64,000 nucleotides of DNA from Bacillus sp. ISL-45 (GTDB taxonomy: Bacteria > Bacillota > Bacilli > Bacillales > Cytobacillaceae), in NCBI RefSeq assembly GCF_018613195.1, contig NZ_JAGGQQ010000002.1, forward strand, positions 47,164-111,163, in the 5' to 3' direction. Position 1 is the stretch's first letter. Each line of letters begins with the position of its first letter. The notes below the pieces were generated by a model, which was not told the DNA's origin, made no database searches, and saw nothing but the letters and a program-made list of their open reading frames with translations. Shown in pieces: positions 33,641 through 42,240 of the stretch. The position numbers were made by a program, and so were the translations under genes.

Positions 33641-33720
33641 AAAAAGGCAAACTCATCGAAAGGTGAGGACGCAAAGCCACGAGTCTAAGGCATCACTGCT
33701 ATGATCGTCGGGCTGCCAAA
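33641..33720 (+). ncRNA. cyclic di-GMP-I riboswitch (GEMM-I)
   Basis: Class landmarks are present in order: AAAAGGCAAACTC, a GAAA tetraloop stem (TCATCGAAAGGTGA), GGACGCAAAGCCACGAGTC, TAAGG, a second hairpin, and GTCGGGCTGCC closing on GGCA. The tetraloop and the GGACGCAAAGCC core are diagnostic. It binds c-di-GMP and normally controls motility, adhesion or envelope genes. Downstream is a hairpin with a T run, then a 74-aa protein of unknown function, the presumed target. Confidence 0.92.
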
Positions 33721-33778
33721 AAAGAACGGATGAGAACACCAGGTACAGGTGGATGGTTTTAAAGACTGTTTGCCACAT

Positions 33779-33811
33779 TAAAATCCGCCGTCCTTTTGGG
33801 GGATTTTTTAT
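33779..33811 (+). terminator. possible expression-platform terminator of the c-di-GMP riboswitch
   Basis: AAATCC and GGATTT arms separated by GCCGTCCTTTTGGG, then six T, about 60 bp after the aptamer. The strand between could pair with either, as expected for a transcription switch. Confidence 0.6.
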
Positions 33812-33983
33812 TTGGAATGTCTCTTTCTGCACCATATTGCAAAAAGAAACGAATTTCACGTTTGTATATTGCGATATAGGATAAATAATACCTAAGATAC
33901 TTGACAGGACAAAATAAAATGATCCTTTTGGCAGATTTGGTTTTAGCCAATGTTCAATTTTTTTATGAAAGGTGGAGGAAACG

Positions 33984-34208
33984 TTGACGGTTTTATTTGG
34001 GACGGTAGAGTACTTTGAACGGGAGATAGAGTTTCATTTATCTGAAGTTGAAAAAAGAGAGAGGTTCCGGGAAGAAATCAATCAAATTCAATTGAAGCTT
34101 GAAGAAGAGCTGCTTAATGACTTTATCTGCGACGAAAAGCTAAGGATGGAATGCTTGCAGAATCTATCGAATGCCTGCAGTAAGTTAACTGAAGATTATG
34201 TAGTTTGA
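33984..34208 (+). CDS. 74-aa charged helical protein, putative c-di-GMP riboswitch target
   Basis: A short acidic protein (EREIEFHLSEVEKRERFREE; QLKLEEELLNDFI), mostly helix, with two cysteines in the second half and no membrane segment. TTG 33984 is the likely start, since GGTGGAGG lies just upstream; the GTG at 33972 overlaps that site. It is the first gene after the c-di-GMP riboswitch and terminator, about 260 bp downstream. Not recognised. It may be a small regulator or adaptor, but nothing in the sequence shows this. Confidence 0.6.
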   Translation: MTVLFGTVEYFEREIEFHLSEVEKRERFREEINQIQLKLEEELLNDFICDEKLRMECLQNLSNACSKLTEDYVV

Positions 34209-34211
34209 CAA

Positions 34212-34280
34212 GAAAAGCGGAAGCGCCTTGGTCAGCCCCGACAAGCGTCTTGAGGGGCTAGGCGGTGCAGCTGGACAATT
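34212..34280 (+). repeat. interspersed Bacillaceae repeat (AAGCGGAAGCGCCTTGG type)
   Basis: GAAAAGCGGAAGCGCCTTGGTCAGCCCCGACAAGCG (34211-34246) followed by TTGAGGGGCTAGGCGG has the look of a palindromic element scattered through many Bacillus-group genomes, usually after genes. It contains CAGCCCC/GGGGCT arms. One copy only was noticed here. Confidence 0.6.
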
Positions 34281-34309
34281 CTCAAGTTATATCTTTCTTA
34301 TTTCATACG

Positions 34310-34342
34310 AAAAGCCTGTGGACCGATCCACAGGCTTTTTCT
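34310..34342 (+). terminator. terminator downstream of the 74-aa gene
   Basis: AAAAGCCTGTGGA pairs with TCCACAGGCTTTT around CCGA, with a following T run. Confidence 0.9.
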
Positions 34343-34411
34343 ATTGCTCTATTTAACTAGGCAGAGGGATAATACCTGGTTGGTATGTATTCTGCTTTGT
34401 AAAAGAAGAAT

Positions 34412-34507
34412 GTCCTTTTGAGTATTTTTGATGAGGCTGGAACGGAAATCAACAACCACTATGGACAAGAGCATTATTTCAAAAAAGTGTTTGAACATCT
34501 CGTTTAA
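34412..34507 (+). pseudogene. possible 3' gene remnant
   Basis: An open frame with protein-like composition (LLSIFDEAGTEINNHYGQEH and FKKVFEHLV before TAA 34505-34507) but no start codon with a ribosome site. It looks like the last 30 codons of a lost gene. Unrecognised. Confidence 0.3.
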
Positions 34508-34547
34508 AGGATATGTTTATCAATAGGACAGCAAAAGGGGAATCGAC

Positions 34548-34880
34548 ATGGAGAAAAAGGAATATAACAAACTCGTAAGAGACCTGTTTCCTGATTTGAT
34601 GAAGGAAAAGGGAAAGAAAGTAGAATTTGAAATTTTGGAAGCCAGTCAATATAGTGAAAAACTTATGGAGAAGTTCAATGAGGAAGTTGAGAAATTCCGT
34701 AATGCTGGAACAGACAGGCTGCTGAGTGAAATGGTTGATTTGCTTGAGGTGGTCTATGCGATTGCCGAGCACAGGGGAATCACTGAATCGGAAGTAGAGT
34801 TTATGCGCCAGCTGAAGAAGAATCGCAGCGGCGGCTTCAGGAAAAAAATCATGCTTAAAACAATTGAGGAAGAATCCTGA
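34548..34880 (+). CDS. MazG-like / phosphoribosyl-ATP pyrophosphohydrolase-like protein
   Basis: A 110-aa all-helical protein with the MazG-superfamily pattern: KLVRDLFPD at the N-terminus, EKFNEEVEKF and LSEMVDLLEVVYAIA supplying the E-x2-E and E-x2-D metal ligands, and a C-terminal RSGGFRKKI. Such proteins hydrolyse abnormal NTPs or act as house-cleaning pyrophosphatases. The name reflects the fold, not histidine synthesis. AAAGGGG precedes ATG 34548. Terminator follows. Confidence 0.8.
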   Translation: MEKKEYNKLVRDLFPDLMKEKGKKVEFEILEASQYSEKLMEKFNEEVEKFRNAGTDRLLSEMVDLLEVVYAIAEHRGITESEVEFMRQLKKNRSGGFRKKIMLKTIEEES

Positions 34881-34883
34881 TAA

Positions 34884-34917
34884 AAAAGCCCTCTGCCTTA
34901 TCGGCGGAGGGCTTTTG
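34884..34917. terminator. bidirectional terminator between mazG-like gene and doxX paralog 3
   Basis: AAGCCCTC-GCC and GGC-GAGGGCTT arms around TTATC with A and T runs. Confidence 0.9.
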
Positions 34918-34925
34918 CTATATCG

Positions 34926-35441
34926 TTAAGCAGATTTATGTGCAGCTTCTGGTGTTTGTTTGAAAACAGTTTTGCGGATGAAAGGAACCACCCAGCGGTC
35001 CAAGCCGTATTTACCAGCGTTGTAGCCAGCGAACAGGATGATGAAGCCGAAGAAGATGTCTGTTGGGTTGTGAGACACTGTTCCGGCAAGGAAGAAGCTG
35101 AAGTTCATCACAAGGCCGAAGAACATGGCTGCAGTTGTCAGTGTTCCTAGAATCAAGCCAAGACCAACCAGGAATTCTCCCAGCGGGACAATAAAGTTGA
35201 AAAGTTCGATATTCGGGAGTGCAAAACTTTCAAGGAAGTTTACATACCAACCATATACTGCGTTTCCGTCTGGACCTTTTACTGGATTGGCAACTGCATT
35301 TTTTAAATATCCAGTTGCGTCGAATCCTTCACCAGTTAATTTTCCCCATCCAGCAGTCATCCAATTGTAACCCAGCCAAACACGAATCACAGTCAACAGG
35401 CCAGCAGCAATATTGTTTTCTCTTAACCATTTAGCGAACAT
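34926..35441 (-). CDS. DoxX family membrane protein, paralog 3
   Basis: 171 aa, identical by eye to paralog 2 (23395-23910) except in the last eleven residues (KQTPEAAHKSA here). The DNA also matches closely, including the ribosome-site leader GAAGGGAAGCGATTTAGATG (start on minus strand), pointing to recent duplication or gene conversion over 11 kb. Four membrane helices with WLGYNWM and GEFLVGLGLILG motifs. Presumably has the same, still unknown, role as paralog 2, perhaps in electron transfer or thiol-oxidant defence. Confidence 0.85.
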   Translation of the reverse strand: MFAKWLRENNIAAGLLTVIRVWLGYNWMTAGWGKLTGEGFDATGYLKNAVANPVKGPDGNAVYGWYVNFLESFALPNIELFNFIVPLGEFLVGLGLILGTLTTAAMFFGLVMNFSFFLAGTVSHNPTDIFFGFIILFAGYNAGKYGLDRWVVPFIRKTVFKQTPEAAHKSA

Positions 35442-35460
35442 CTAAATCGCTTCCCTTCAA

Positions 35461-35485
35461 AAATTAATAATTATTACACTTATAA
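35461..35485 (-). promoter_or_regulatory. ATTACACTTATAA leader motif before doxX paralog 3
   Basis: TTATTACACTTATAA lies at the same distance from the start as the ATTACACT motifs of paralogs 1 and 2. The opposite arm is weaker here. Confidence 0.35.
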
Positions 35486-35590
35486 GATATCAAAGCAATT
35501 TATGGAAATCTGTGAAAAAAGTGTGAAGACACATATCAGCCATAATGTTTTGAACAAATTTTGTCAAATAAATTCCTTTAATGCAACATA

Positions 35591-35606
35591 ATACCTACAC
35601 AGGTAT
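35591..35606 (+). promoter_or_regulatory. perfect ATACC-N6-GGTAT palindrome with T run
   Basis: ATACC at 35591-35595 and GGTAT at 35602-35606 have the same arms and spacing as the sulfur-operon site at 2094. It lies 90 bp before the dinB-family gene and 150 bp upstream of doxX paralog 3. Because TTTTTTTATTTT follows, it could instead be an intrinsic terminator, but no gene on the plus strand ends nearby. Confidence 0.4.
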
Positions 35607-35695
35607 TTTTTTATTTTCCTTTTTCTTGTCGCATATGATGGAAATATATAGAATAAATATAGTGAGAAGTACAAGCTGGAAAGGGGAAGGTAAGG

Positions 35696-36148
35696 ATGAG
35701 CGAGCTTTTATTCAAGCAGTTTGAATTAACAAGAGGTTCTTTTTTGAAAACAACTGAGGGCATCACTACGGAACAGGCAAGTGTCCAGCCAGAGGGCTTC
35801 AATAATAACATTCACTGGCACATCGGGCATGTGCTGACAGTTACAGAACAATTCATGATGGGATTCCCGAAAAAATCAAGTCATCTCCCTGTAAACTATA
35901 TAGAGTTATTCGGAAATGGTACCCGTCCATCCGACTGGACTGGAGATGTTCCTTCCGTTGAAGTTTTGCGGGACCAATTGAAAGCGCAGCTGGGAAGGAT
36001 CAAGGAAATACCGCCTTCAATGCTGGATGAAAAGCTCAAAAAGCCTTTCCTTGGGATGGAGACTTTCGGAGAGCTTGCGAACATGTCACTATTTCATGAA
36101 GCCTATCATCTTGGGCAAATTCACGTGATGAGAAAATTAGTAAAGTGA
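35696..36148 (+). CDS. DinB-superfamily protein
   Basis: A 150-aa four-helix-bundle protein with the three-His metal site of the DinB/YfiT group: WHIGHVL in helix 2 and HEAYHLGQIHVMRK in the last helix. Family members include bacillithiol S-transferases and other thiol-dependent enzymes, so the true activity may be thiol transfer rather than DNA damage. GGGGAAGG precedes ATG 35696. Preceded by the ATACC palindrome. Substrate unknown. Confidence 0.85.
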   Translation: MSELLFKQFELTRGSFLKTTEGITTEQASVQPEGFNNNIHWHIGHVLTVTEQFMMGFPKKSSHLPVNYIELFGNGTRPSDWTGDVPSVEVLRDQLKAQLGRIKEIPPSMLDEKLKKPFLGMETFGELANMSLFHEAYHLGQIHVMRKLVK

Positions 36149-36318
36149 TAGAGTAGCAAAAGCTATAAATGGGCTCTGTTTTATTAACCTGAAAACCCTT
36201 AATACGTAATAGTAAATAAGGGAAGCGGATGGTGTCTATAACACAACAATCAATGGAGGAACAGGCACAATAAAAAATGAGAAAAAGTAAGGGTTGGCAG
36301 GAATGGAGGCACTAGAAA

Positions 36319-36714
36319 ATGTACCAGGAGAATTGCCCATATTGTAATGTGCACGCAGATGAAGAGCAGGAAATTGTACTGGAAAGTGAAACCTGTTATT
36401 TTATCCAGAAGGAGTCTGAGCAGCAAGTCCTGCAGGGAAGCGGGCTGATCATCCCGAAGCTCCATAAGCAAAATGTTTTTGAGTTATCAGATCAGGAATG
36501 GAAGGATTCCAGGGAGTTACTGCTTGAGACGAAGAAGATTCTTGACGAAAAGTATGCTCCAGACGGTTACAGTGTAGGGTGGAATACGGGACACGCTGGA
36601 GGGCAATCGATTTTCCATGCCCATTTGCATGTGATTCCGCGATTCAAGGATGAACCTCTCGCAGGCAAGGGGATCAGGTATTGGATTAAACAAAAGGAGA
36701 ATAAGAGGAATTGA
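36319..36714 (+). CDS. HIT family protein
   Basis: 131 aa with the histidine triad FHAHLHVIPRF (HxHxH) near residue 100 and an N-terminal CPYC pair that probably binds zinc. HIT proteins hydrolyse nucleotide phosphoramidates, dinucleoside polyphosphates or adenylylated intermediates. GGAATGGAGG precedes the ATG. It follows dinB by 170 bp and ends before a strong terminator. Confidence 0.9.
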   Translation: MYQENCPYCNVHADEEQEIVLESETCYFIQKESEQQVLQGSGLIIPKLHKQNVFELSDQEWKDSRELLLETKKILDEKYAPDGYSVGWNTGHAGGQSIFHAHLHVIPRFKDEPLAGKGIRYWIKQKENKRN

Positions 36715-36778
36715 ACCACGAAGTTTAGGTTGGGAAAATTTCCGTGAAGATATTAGAATATTTTTACAAAAATGATTC

Positions 36779-36812
36779 CAAAATCCCGGGAGAGCAGTCC
36801 CGGGATTTTTCT
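36779..36812 (+). terminator. terminator of the HIT gene
   Basis: AAATCCCGGGA pairs perfectly with TCCCGGGATTT around GAGCAG, then five T. Confidence 0.93.
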
Positions 36813-36945
36813 ATTTTAGAGGAGGGTTGGGTCTATAGTGGTATAGACATCTATACTGTTATTTAGATAGTCTAAGGTTACAGCATGAAAGCCTTTTCAA
36901 AGTTTAATAGATTAAATGGAGCAATCGCTCGGAAAAGGAGGAAAC

Positions 36946-38640
36946 ATGAAGAACAAAACACTAACTATTGCACTGTCAGCAGTTCTCGGTACAGGGGTGA
37001 TGATTCCAGTCTCATTCGCGGACGGGAATCAAGTGCCGGGCCCATCGATTGAAAAGCGGGAGGGAAAAGCAGGCTTCCAGGAAGTCCATCCTGTGTTTTC
37101 GTGGGATAAGCCAGGTCCTTTATCGCCTGTACTTCATAAAGGATCGGTTCGGGGAGCGGGCATGGTCCAGCAGCCGCTGGATGAGATTGACGGGCATATG
37201 GAAAAAATGATAGCCGACCGTGTAATGCCAGGTGCTGTCGCTTTCGTCGCCCGGCGCGGCCATGTTGTGAAGCATGAGGCGTATGGATTTGCTTACAGAT
37301 ATGAAGATGACCAATTCACTGAATCCAGGAATCCGATCATGATGGAAGAAGATACGATATTTGACCTTGCCTCTATCAGTAAAATTTTCACCACTACAGC
37401 AGCTATGATTCTTTATGACCAGGGAAGGTTCAAGCTGGATGATAAAGTTTCAAAGCATATTCCTGAATTCGCCGCTAATGGAAAAGAAGACGTCACCATA
37501 AGGCAGCTCCTTACCCACACATCCGGTTTCACGGCATGGGTTCCCCTTTATACAAAAGGAGGCAGCCGTGAAGACAGAATGAATATTGTATTGGAACATC
37601 CATTGAAAAATGAGCCGGGCAGTACTTATACATACAGCGATCTCAACATGATCACGCTCGGTATGTTGATTGAAAGGCTTTCAGGCCAGCGTCAGGATGA
37701 GTTTGTCAAAGAATTTATAACAGAGCCTCTTGGAATGGCGGATACAATGTACAATCCTCCGTTATCACTGAAAAAGCGGATCGCTGCGACAGAATATCAG
37801 CCATGGACGAACCGCGGAGTTGTCTGGGGTGAAGTACATGACGAAAATGCGTGGTCACTGGATGGTGTCGCAGGACATGCTGGAGTGTTCTCAACAGCCG
37901 AGGACCTGGCAAAGCTTGCTCATATGTATTTGAATGATGGCAAATATGGAAGCGTTCAGATCCTTAAGCAAAAAACAGTGGATATGATTGTTGAAAACCA
38001 AATCCCTCAGTTCTCTGGTGATGACCACGGATTAGGCTGGGAGCTTGCCCAGGGATGGTTCATGGATGCGTTATCTGAGGGGACATCACTTGGCCATACC
38101 GGTTATACAGGGACTTCGATTGTCGTAAACAGGAATAATGGCACACTCGCAATCCTGTTGACCAACAGGGTCCATCCAAGCCGAAGCACGGTTTCTACGA
38201 ATGTAGCGCGAAGACAGCTTGCAAGACAGGTTGCCGATTCCATCCCGGTAAATATTCCAGATGGATCTGCCTGGTTTTCAGGATATGGAGACAAACTCCA
38301 ACGCACGATGACAGCAGAAGTAAAACTCGAAAATCCTGCTAAACTATCATTCGACACCTGGCATCGGATTGAAGCGGATGCTGATCATGTTTATCTGGAA
38401 ATCTCGGGGGACGGTGAAAACTGGGAACGAGTGGCTAGTTTTACAGGAAGCAGCGTGGATTGGGATGCAGAGGAGGTTGAAATACCTGCAGCGACTAAGC
38501 ACATCCGTTTCCAATACGAAACGGACAGTTATACGAATGGCCGAGGCTGGTATGTCGACAATATCAGTCTAGTAACCTCCGATGGAAAAAAGGTTGAACC
38601 TGAATTTTCAGGAGAAGGCTGGGAGCAAAGAAATTACTAA
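36946..38640 (+). CDS. amiE: AmiE-like secreted serine hydrolase (N-acetylmuramyl-L-alanine amidase)
   Basis: 564 aa with a signal peptide and a class C beta-lactamase/penicillin-binding fold: SISK (catalytic Ser-x-x-Lys), YSDLN (Tyr motif) and LGHTGYTG (KTG counterpart). The last 110 residues are a beta-rich extension of carbohydrate-binding type (WHRIEADADHVYLEISGDG). In B. subtilis YbbE/AmiE removes peptides from MurNAc outside the cell and is encoded next to nagZ and namZ, as here. ATG 36946 follows AAAAGGAGG. The order amiE-nagZ-namZ is kept, but murQ, murR and murP are absent from the window. Confidence 0.85.
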   Translation: MKNKTLTIALSAVLGTGVMIPVSFADGNQVPGPSIEKREGKAGFQEVHPVFSWDKPGPLSPVLHKGSVRGAGMVQQPLDEIDGHMEKMIADRVMPGAVAFVARRGHVVKHEAYGFAYRYEDDQFTESRNPIMMEEDTIFDLASISKIFTTTAAMILYDQGRFKLDDKVSKHIPEFAANGKEDVTIRQLLTHTSGFTAWVPLYTKGGSREDRMNIVLEHPLKNEPGSTYTYSDLNMITLGMLIERLSGQRQDEFVKEFITEPLGMADTMYNPPLSLKKRIAATEYQPWTNRGVVWGEVHDENAWSLDGVAGHAGVFSTAEDLAKLAHMYLNDGKYGSVQILKQKTVDMIVENQIPQFSGDDHGLGWELAQGWFMDALSEGTSLGHTGYTGTSIVVNRNNGTLAILLTNRVHPSRSTVSTNVARRQLARQVADSIPVNIPDGSAWFSGYGDKLQRTMTAEVKLENPAKLSFDTWHRIEADADHVYLEISGDGENWERVASFTGSSVDWDAEEVEIPAATKHIRFQYETDSYTNGRGWYVDNISLVTSDGKKVEPEFSGEGWEQRNY

Positions 38641-38692
38641 CTTTAGTAATTCTTAATAAATTGGATAAAATATGCAAAACGGAGGAGATTAG

Positions 38693-40816
38693 ATGAGGAA
38701 ACTCAGTAAGCTAATGCTTTATTCTCTAGTGTTCATGCTGGCATTTTCACAAATGCTGCCTGGCCTTTCTATGAAGAAGGCTGGTGCCGAGGAAAAGAAC
38801 ACAGCGGAGGATCTGGTGATTTACGAAAATGTTCCAGAAGCCGAAACAGCAGTTAAAGACGGAACCATACAATTGAAAGCACTCCATGTGTATTCCGAAG
38901 GACATTTTATGCTGGCATCTGAAAACCTTGTATGGGAGTCGGCCAATAAAAATGTGGCAACAGTTGACAAGGATGGAAATGTGGAGTTCACAGGGCAGAA
39001 TGGACGGACATTCATTACAGTGACAGACGGTACTTTCAAGGACCGTATCGCACTCGATTATAAAGTGAATCCATCCTCCAAGGCTGAAGGGGAAAAAGGA
39101 AAGCCTGAATCGGAAGGTGTTGTCATTAAGCAGGAAAGTCAGCGATATGACTTGATTGGCAATGCAATCAGCAAAATGACCCTGGAGGAAAAAACAGGGC
39201 AAATGCTTATGCCTGATTTCAGGACTTGGAAAGGTGAAAATGTAACCGAAATGCTGCCGGAAATTGAGCAGCTCGTAAAGAAATACCATTTGGGCGGAGT
39301 TATCCTCTTCCGTGAGAATGTGGTTACAACAGAACAGACGGCACGCTTAGTATCCGATTACCAGGAGGCGGCCGAAAAATTCGGCCTGCTGCTGACAATT
39401 GACCAGGAAGGCGGAATTGTCACCAGGCTTCAATCTGGGACGGATATGCCAGGCAACATGGCATTAGGCGCAACACGCTCACCAGAAATCGCTTATAACG
39501 TGGGCAGCGCCATCGGCGAGGAACTCGCATCTTTGGGAATCAACATGAACTTTGCACCGGTTATGGACGTTAATAACAATCCGGACAATCCGGTAATCGG
39601 CGTCCGTTCATTTGGTGAAGATCCAGAGCTTGTTGCTGACATGGGTGTAGCTTATACAAAAGGGCTACAGGCTGCTGGTGTCGCGGCTACAGCGAAACAT
39701 TTCCCTGGCCATGGGGACACGGCGGTCGATTCCCACCTTGGATTGCCTGAAGTTCCACATGGTAAAGAACGATTAAAGGAAGTTGAATTGTATCCTTTTC
39801 AAAAAGGAATGGAAGCGGGGATTGACGCGATCATGACAGCACATGTGACTTTCCCTAAAATAGATTCAACAAAAGCAGTTTCTCAGAAAACAGGAGAAGA
39901 AATCGCCATTCCGGCAACACTTTCATACAAGGTCCTGACAGAACTAATGCGTGAAGAAATGGGCTATCAAGGCGTCATCACAACAGACGCGATGAATATG
40001 AAAGCCATTGCTGACCATTTCGGCCCTGTTGATGCAGCTATCCGTGCGGTAAAGGCTGGTACGGACATCATTTTAATGCCGGTCGGTCTTGAAGAAGTCG
40101 CATCAGGACTGCTGGAAGCTGTGAAGGCTGGAGAAATTTCCGAAGACCGAGTGGAAGCATCCGTTAGACGTATTTTAACCTTGAAGGTAAAAAGAGGTGT
40201 GATCAAGGAAGAAGCGCCTGTTTCAATCGAAGACAAGATTGCGAATGCAGTGAAGGTGGTCGGATCTGCTGAGCATAAGCAAATTGAAAAAGAAGCGGCT
40301 GAGAAATCAATCACTTTAGTTAAAAATGATGCAGGATTGCCTCTGAACCTGGAAAGCGGTGGGGAAATCGTCGTTGTGGGCAATACTTTCATCAGCAGCC
40401 TGGGTGAAGCGGTTAAACAGCGCCATGGAAATACAACTGTCATCTCATCTTCAACTTACAAGCTGACTCAGGAACAGCTGGAACTGATTAAAAATGCCAG
40501 CGCGGTAATAGTCGGCACCTACACTTACAATGTGTCAGGACGTATGCCATCGAGCGCACAAATGGCAATGGTCAACCAGATCATAGAGGTTGCAAACGGT
40601 CCTGTTGTCGGTGTCGGCATCCGAAATCCATATGACATTATGGCTTACCCGAAAATCGATGCGTACCTCACCCAATACGGTTTCCGTCCAGCAAGCTTTG
40701 AAGCAGCGGCCGGAGCGATCTTTGGTGAATTCGCTCCAACAGGAAAGCTGCCTATCACGATTCCTGATTATAATGGCGGGGTTCTTTATGAATTCGGTCA
40801 CGGATTAACCTACTAA
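38693..40816 (+). CDS. nagZ: secreted beta-N-acetylglucosaminidase, GH3
   Basis: 707 aa: signal peptide, a BIG2-like N-terminal domain (about residues 40-125), then a GH3 TIM barrel and a C-terminal alpha/beta sandwich. The GH3 NagZ signature KHFPGHGDTAVDSHLGLP supplies the Asp-His catalytic dyad and TTDAMNMKAI holds the nucleophile Asp. It releases GlcNAc from muropeptides outside the cell, as B. subtilis NagZ (YbbD) does. GGAGG precedes ATG 38693, 52 bp after amiE. A hairpin (GGCGGGC/GCCTGCC, about 40825-40853) lies between it and namZ. Confidence 0.93.
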   Translation: MRKLSKLMLYSLVFMLAFSQMLPGLSMKKAGAEEKNTAEDLVIYENVPEAETAVKDGTIQLKALHVYSEGHFMLASENLVWESANKNVATVDKDGNVEFTGQNGRTFITVTDGTFKDRIALDYKVNPSSKAEGEKGKPESEGVVIKQESQRYDLIGNAISKMTLEEKTGQMLMPDFRTWKGENVTEMLPEIEQLVKKYHLGGVILFRENVVTTEQTARLVSDYQEAAEKFGLLLTIDQEGGIVTRLQSGTDMPGNMALGATRSPEIAYNVGSAIGEELASLGINMNFAPVMDVNNNPDNPVIGVRSFGEDPELVADMGVAYTKGLQAAGVAATAKHFPGHGDTAVDSHLGLPEVPHGKERLKEVELYPFQKGMEAGIDAIMTAHVTFPKIDSTKAVSQKTGEEIAIPATLSYKVLTELMREEMGYQGVITTDAMNMKAIADHFGPVDAAIRAVKAGTDIILMPVGLEEVASGLLEAVKAGEISEDRVEASVRRILTLKVKRGVIKEEAPVSIEDKIANAVKVVGSAEHKQIEKEAAEKSITLVKNDAGLPLNLESGGEIVVVGNTFISSLGEAVKQRHGNTTVISSSTYKLTQEQLELIKNASAVIVGTYTYNVSGRMPSSAQMAMVNQIIEVANGPVVGVGIRNPYDIMAYPKIDAYLTQYGFRPASFEAAAGAIFGEFAPTGKLPITIPDYNGGVLYEFGHGLTY

Positions 40817-40930
40817 AAGTTTATAGGCGGGCTTCAGGAATGCGGCCTGCCTTTGATTTTGGAAGATGAAAAAAATGTGAGAACTGCATAACTAATAGTT
40901 TTTAAATCTATTAAAACAGGAGTGATCATG

Positions 40931-42193
40931 ATGAAAAAATGGCTGGCAGCAGTATTGACGACTGTGTTGATTCTGTCTTCATTGACCATTGCGTTGGCAA
41001 ACCATGATAGCGGACAGGGCAAGAGCCAGGATCTGAAGAAATTTAAGGTTGGTGCTGAAGCACTGCTCGAGGAGCACAAGGATCTAATCAAAGGTAAGCG
41101 AGTCGGTCTGATCACGAACCCTACTGGGGTAGATCAAAACCTAACCAGTGTTGTCGACCTGCTGTTCAACGATCCTGATGTCGAGCTGACAGCTCTTTAC
41201 GGACCCGAGCATGGCGTTCGGGGAAGCGCCCAGGCTGGAGCTTATGTCGAGTACTATATCGATGAAGGAACACAGCTCCCTGTATACAGCCTTTATGGAA
41301 AAACAAAAAAGCCAACACCAGATATGCTTGAAAACATCGATGTCCTGCTGTTTGATATTCAGGATGTAGGAACAAGATTCTATACCTATATTTACACGAT
41401 GGCTTATGCGATGGAAGCAGCCAAGGAAAATAACATCCCATTTATCGTATTAGACCGTCCCAATCCGCTTGGCGGACATAAGGTGGAGGGACCTGTCCTT
41501 GAAACTAAATATAAATCCTTTGTAGGAAACTATGAAATTCCATTGCGCCACGGCATGACGGTTGGGGAGCTGGCAAGGCTCTTCAATGAGGAATTCAATA
41601 TAGGCGCAGACTTGACTGTCGTTGAGATGGACCGCTGGAAACGCACGATGCATTATGATGAAACGCCGCTCGAGTTCGTTATGCCTTCACCAAATATGCC
41701 TACACTCGACACGGCCTTCGTATATCCGGGAGCCGCATTGATTGAAGGCACGAATGTATCGGAAGGAAGAGGGACAACAAAGCCGTTTGAACTGATCGGT
41801 GCCCCGTTCATCAATTCAGATGACTTGTCCGCAAAATTGAACTCTTTAAATCTTCCAGGAGTAAAGTTCAGGGCAGCATCGTTCACACCGACATTCTCAA
41901 AGCATGCAGGCAAACTGTCCCATGGCGTCCAGATCCATATTACCAACCGTGAGTCGTTCAAACCAGTTGAAACAGGGCTTCATATTGTAAAAGCAATTCA
42001 CGATATGTATCCTGAGGATTTCCAATTCCGCGCTGAAGACAGCAGGGGAATTTCCTTCTTCGACCTTCTGACAGGAAATGGCTGGATCAGGGAAGAAATT
42101 GAAGCCGGAACATCCGTGGAAGACATCCAGGCTATGTGGGAAGAGGAATTGAAGGAGTTCAAGCAGGTGAGGGAAAAGTACCTTCTCTATTAA
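40931..42193 (+). CDS. namZ: exo-beta-N-acetylmuramidase NamZ (DUF1343)
   Basis: 420 aa with a signal peptide and the DUF1343 domain, family GH171. Motifs are LITNPTGVD, YGPEHGVRG (candidate catalytic Glu), FDIQDVGTRFYTYIYTM and LDRPNPLGG. The B. subtilis homolog YbbC cleaves terminal MurNAc from peptidoglycan fragments and works with NagZ and AmiE. AGGAG at 40918-40922 suits ATG 40931 better than ATG 40928 or GTG 40922. A terminator follows. Together the three enzymes would strip wall fragments to sugars and peptides for import. Confidence 0.92.
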   Translation: MKKWLAAVLTTVLILSSLTIALANHDSGQGKSQDLKKFKVGAEALLEEHKDLIKGKRVGLITNPTGVDQNLTSVVDLLFNDPDVELTALYGPEHGVRGSAQAGAYVEYYIDEGTQLPVYSLYGKTKKPTPDMLENIDVLLFDIQDVGTRFYTYIYTMAYAMEAAKENNIPFIVLDRPNPLGGHKVEGPVLETKYKSFVGNYEIPLRHGMTVGELARLFNEEFNIGADLTVVEMDRWKRTMHYDETPLEFVMPSPNMPTLDTAFVYPGAALIEGTNVSEGRGTTKPFELIGAPFINSDDLSAKLNSLNLPGVKFRAASFTPTFSKHAGKLSHGVQIHITNRESFKPVETGLHIVKAIHDMYPEDFQFRAEDSRGISFFDLLTGNGWIREEIEAGTSVEDIQAMWEEELKEFKQVREKYLLY

Positions 42194-42205
42194 GTGATTG
42201 ATAAA

Positions 42206-42240
42206 GAAAATGGCCTCTGCAAATGCAGCGGCCATTTTTA
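42206..42240. terminator. bidirectional terminator after namZ
   Basis: AAAATGGCC and GGCCATTTT around a CTGCAAATGCAG inner stem; also serves the converging small zinc-finger gene. Confidence 0.88.
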
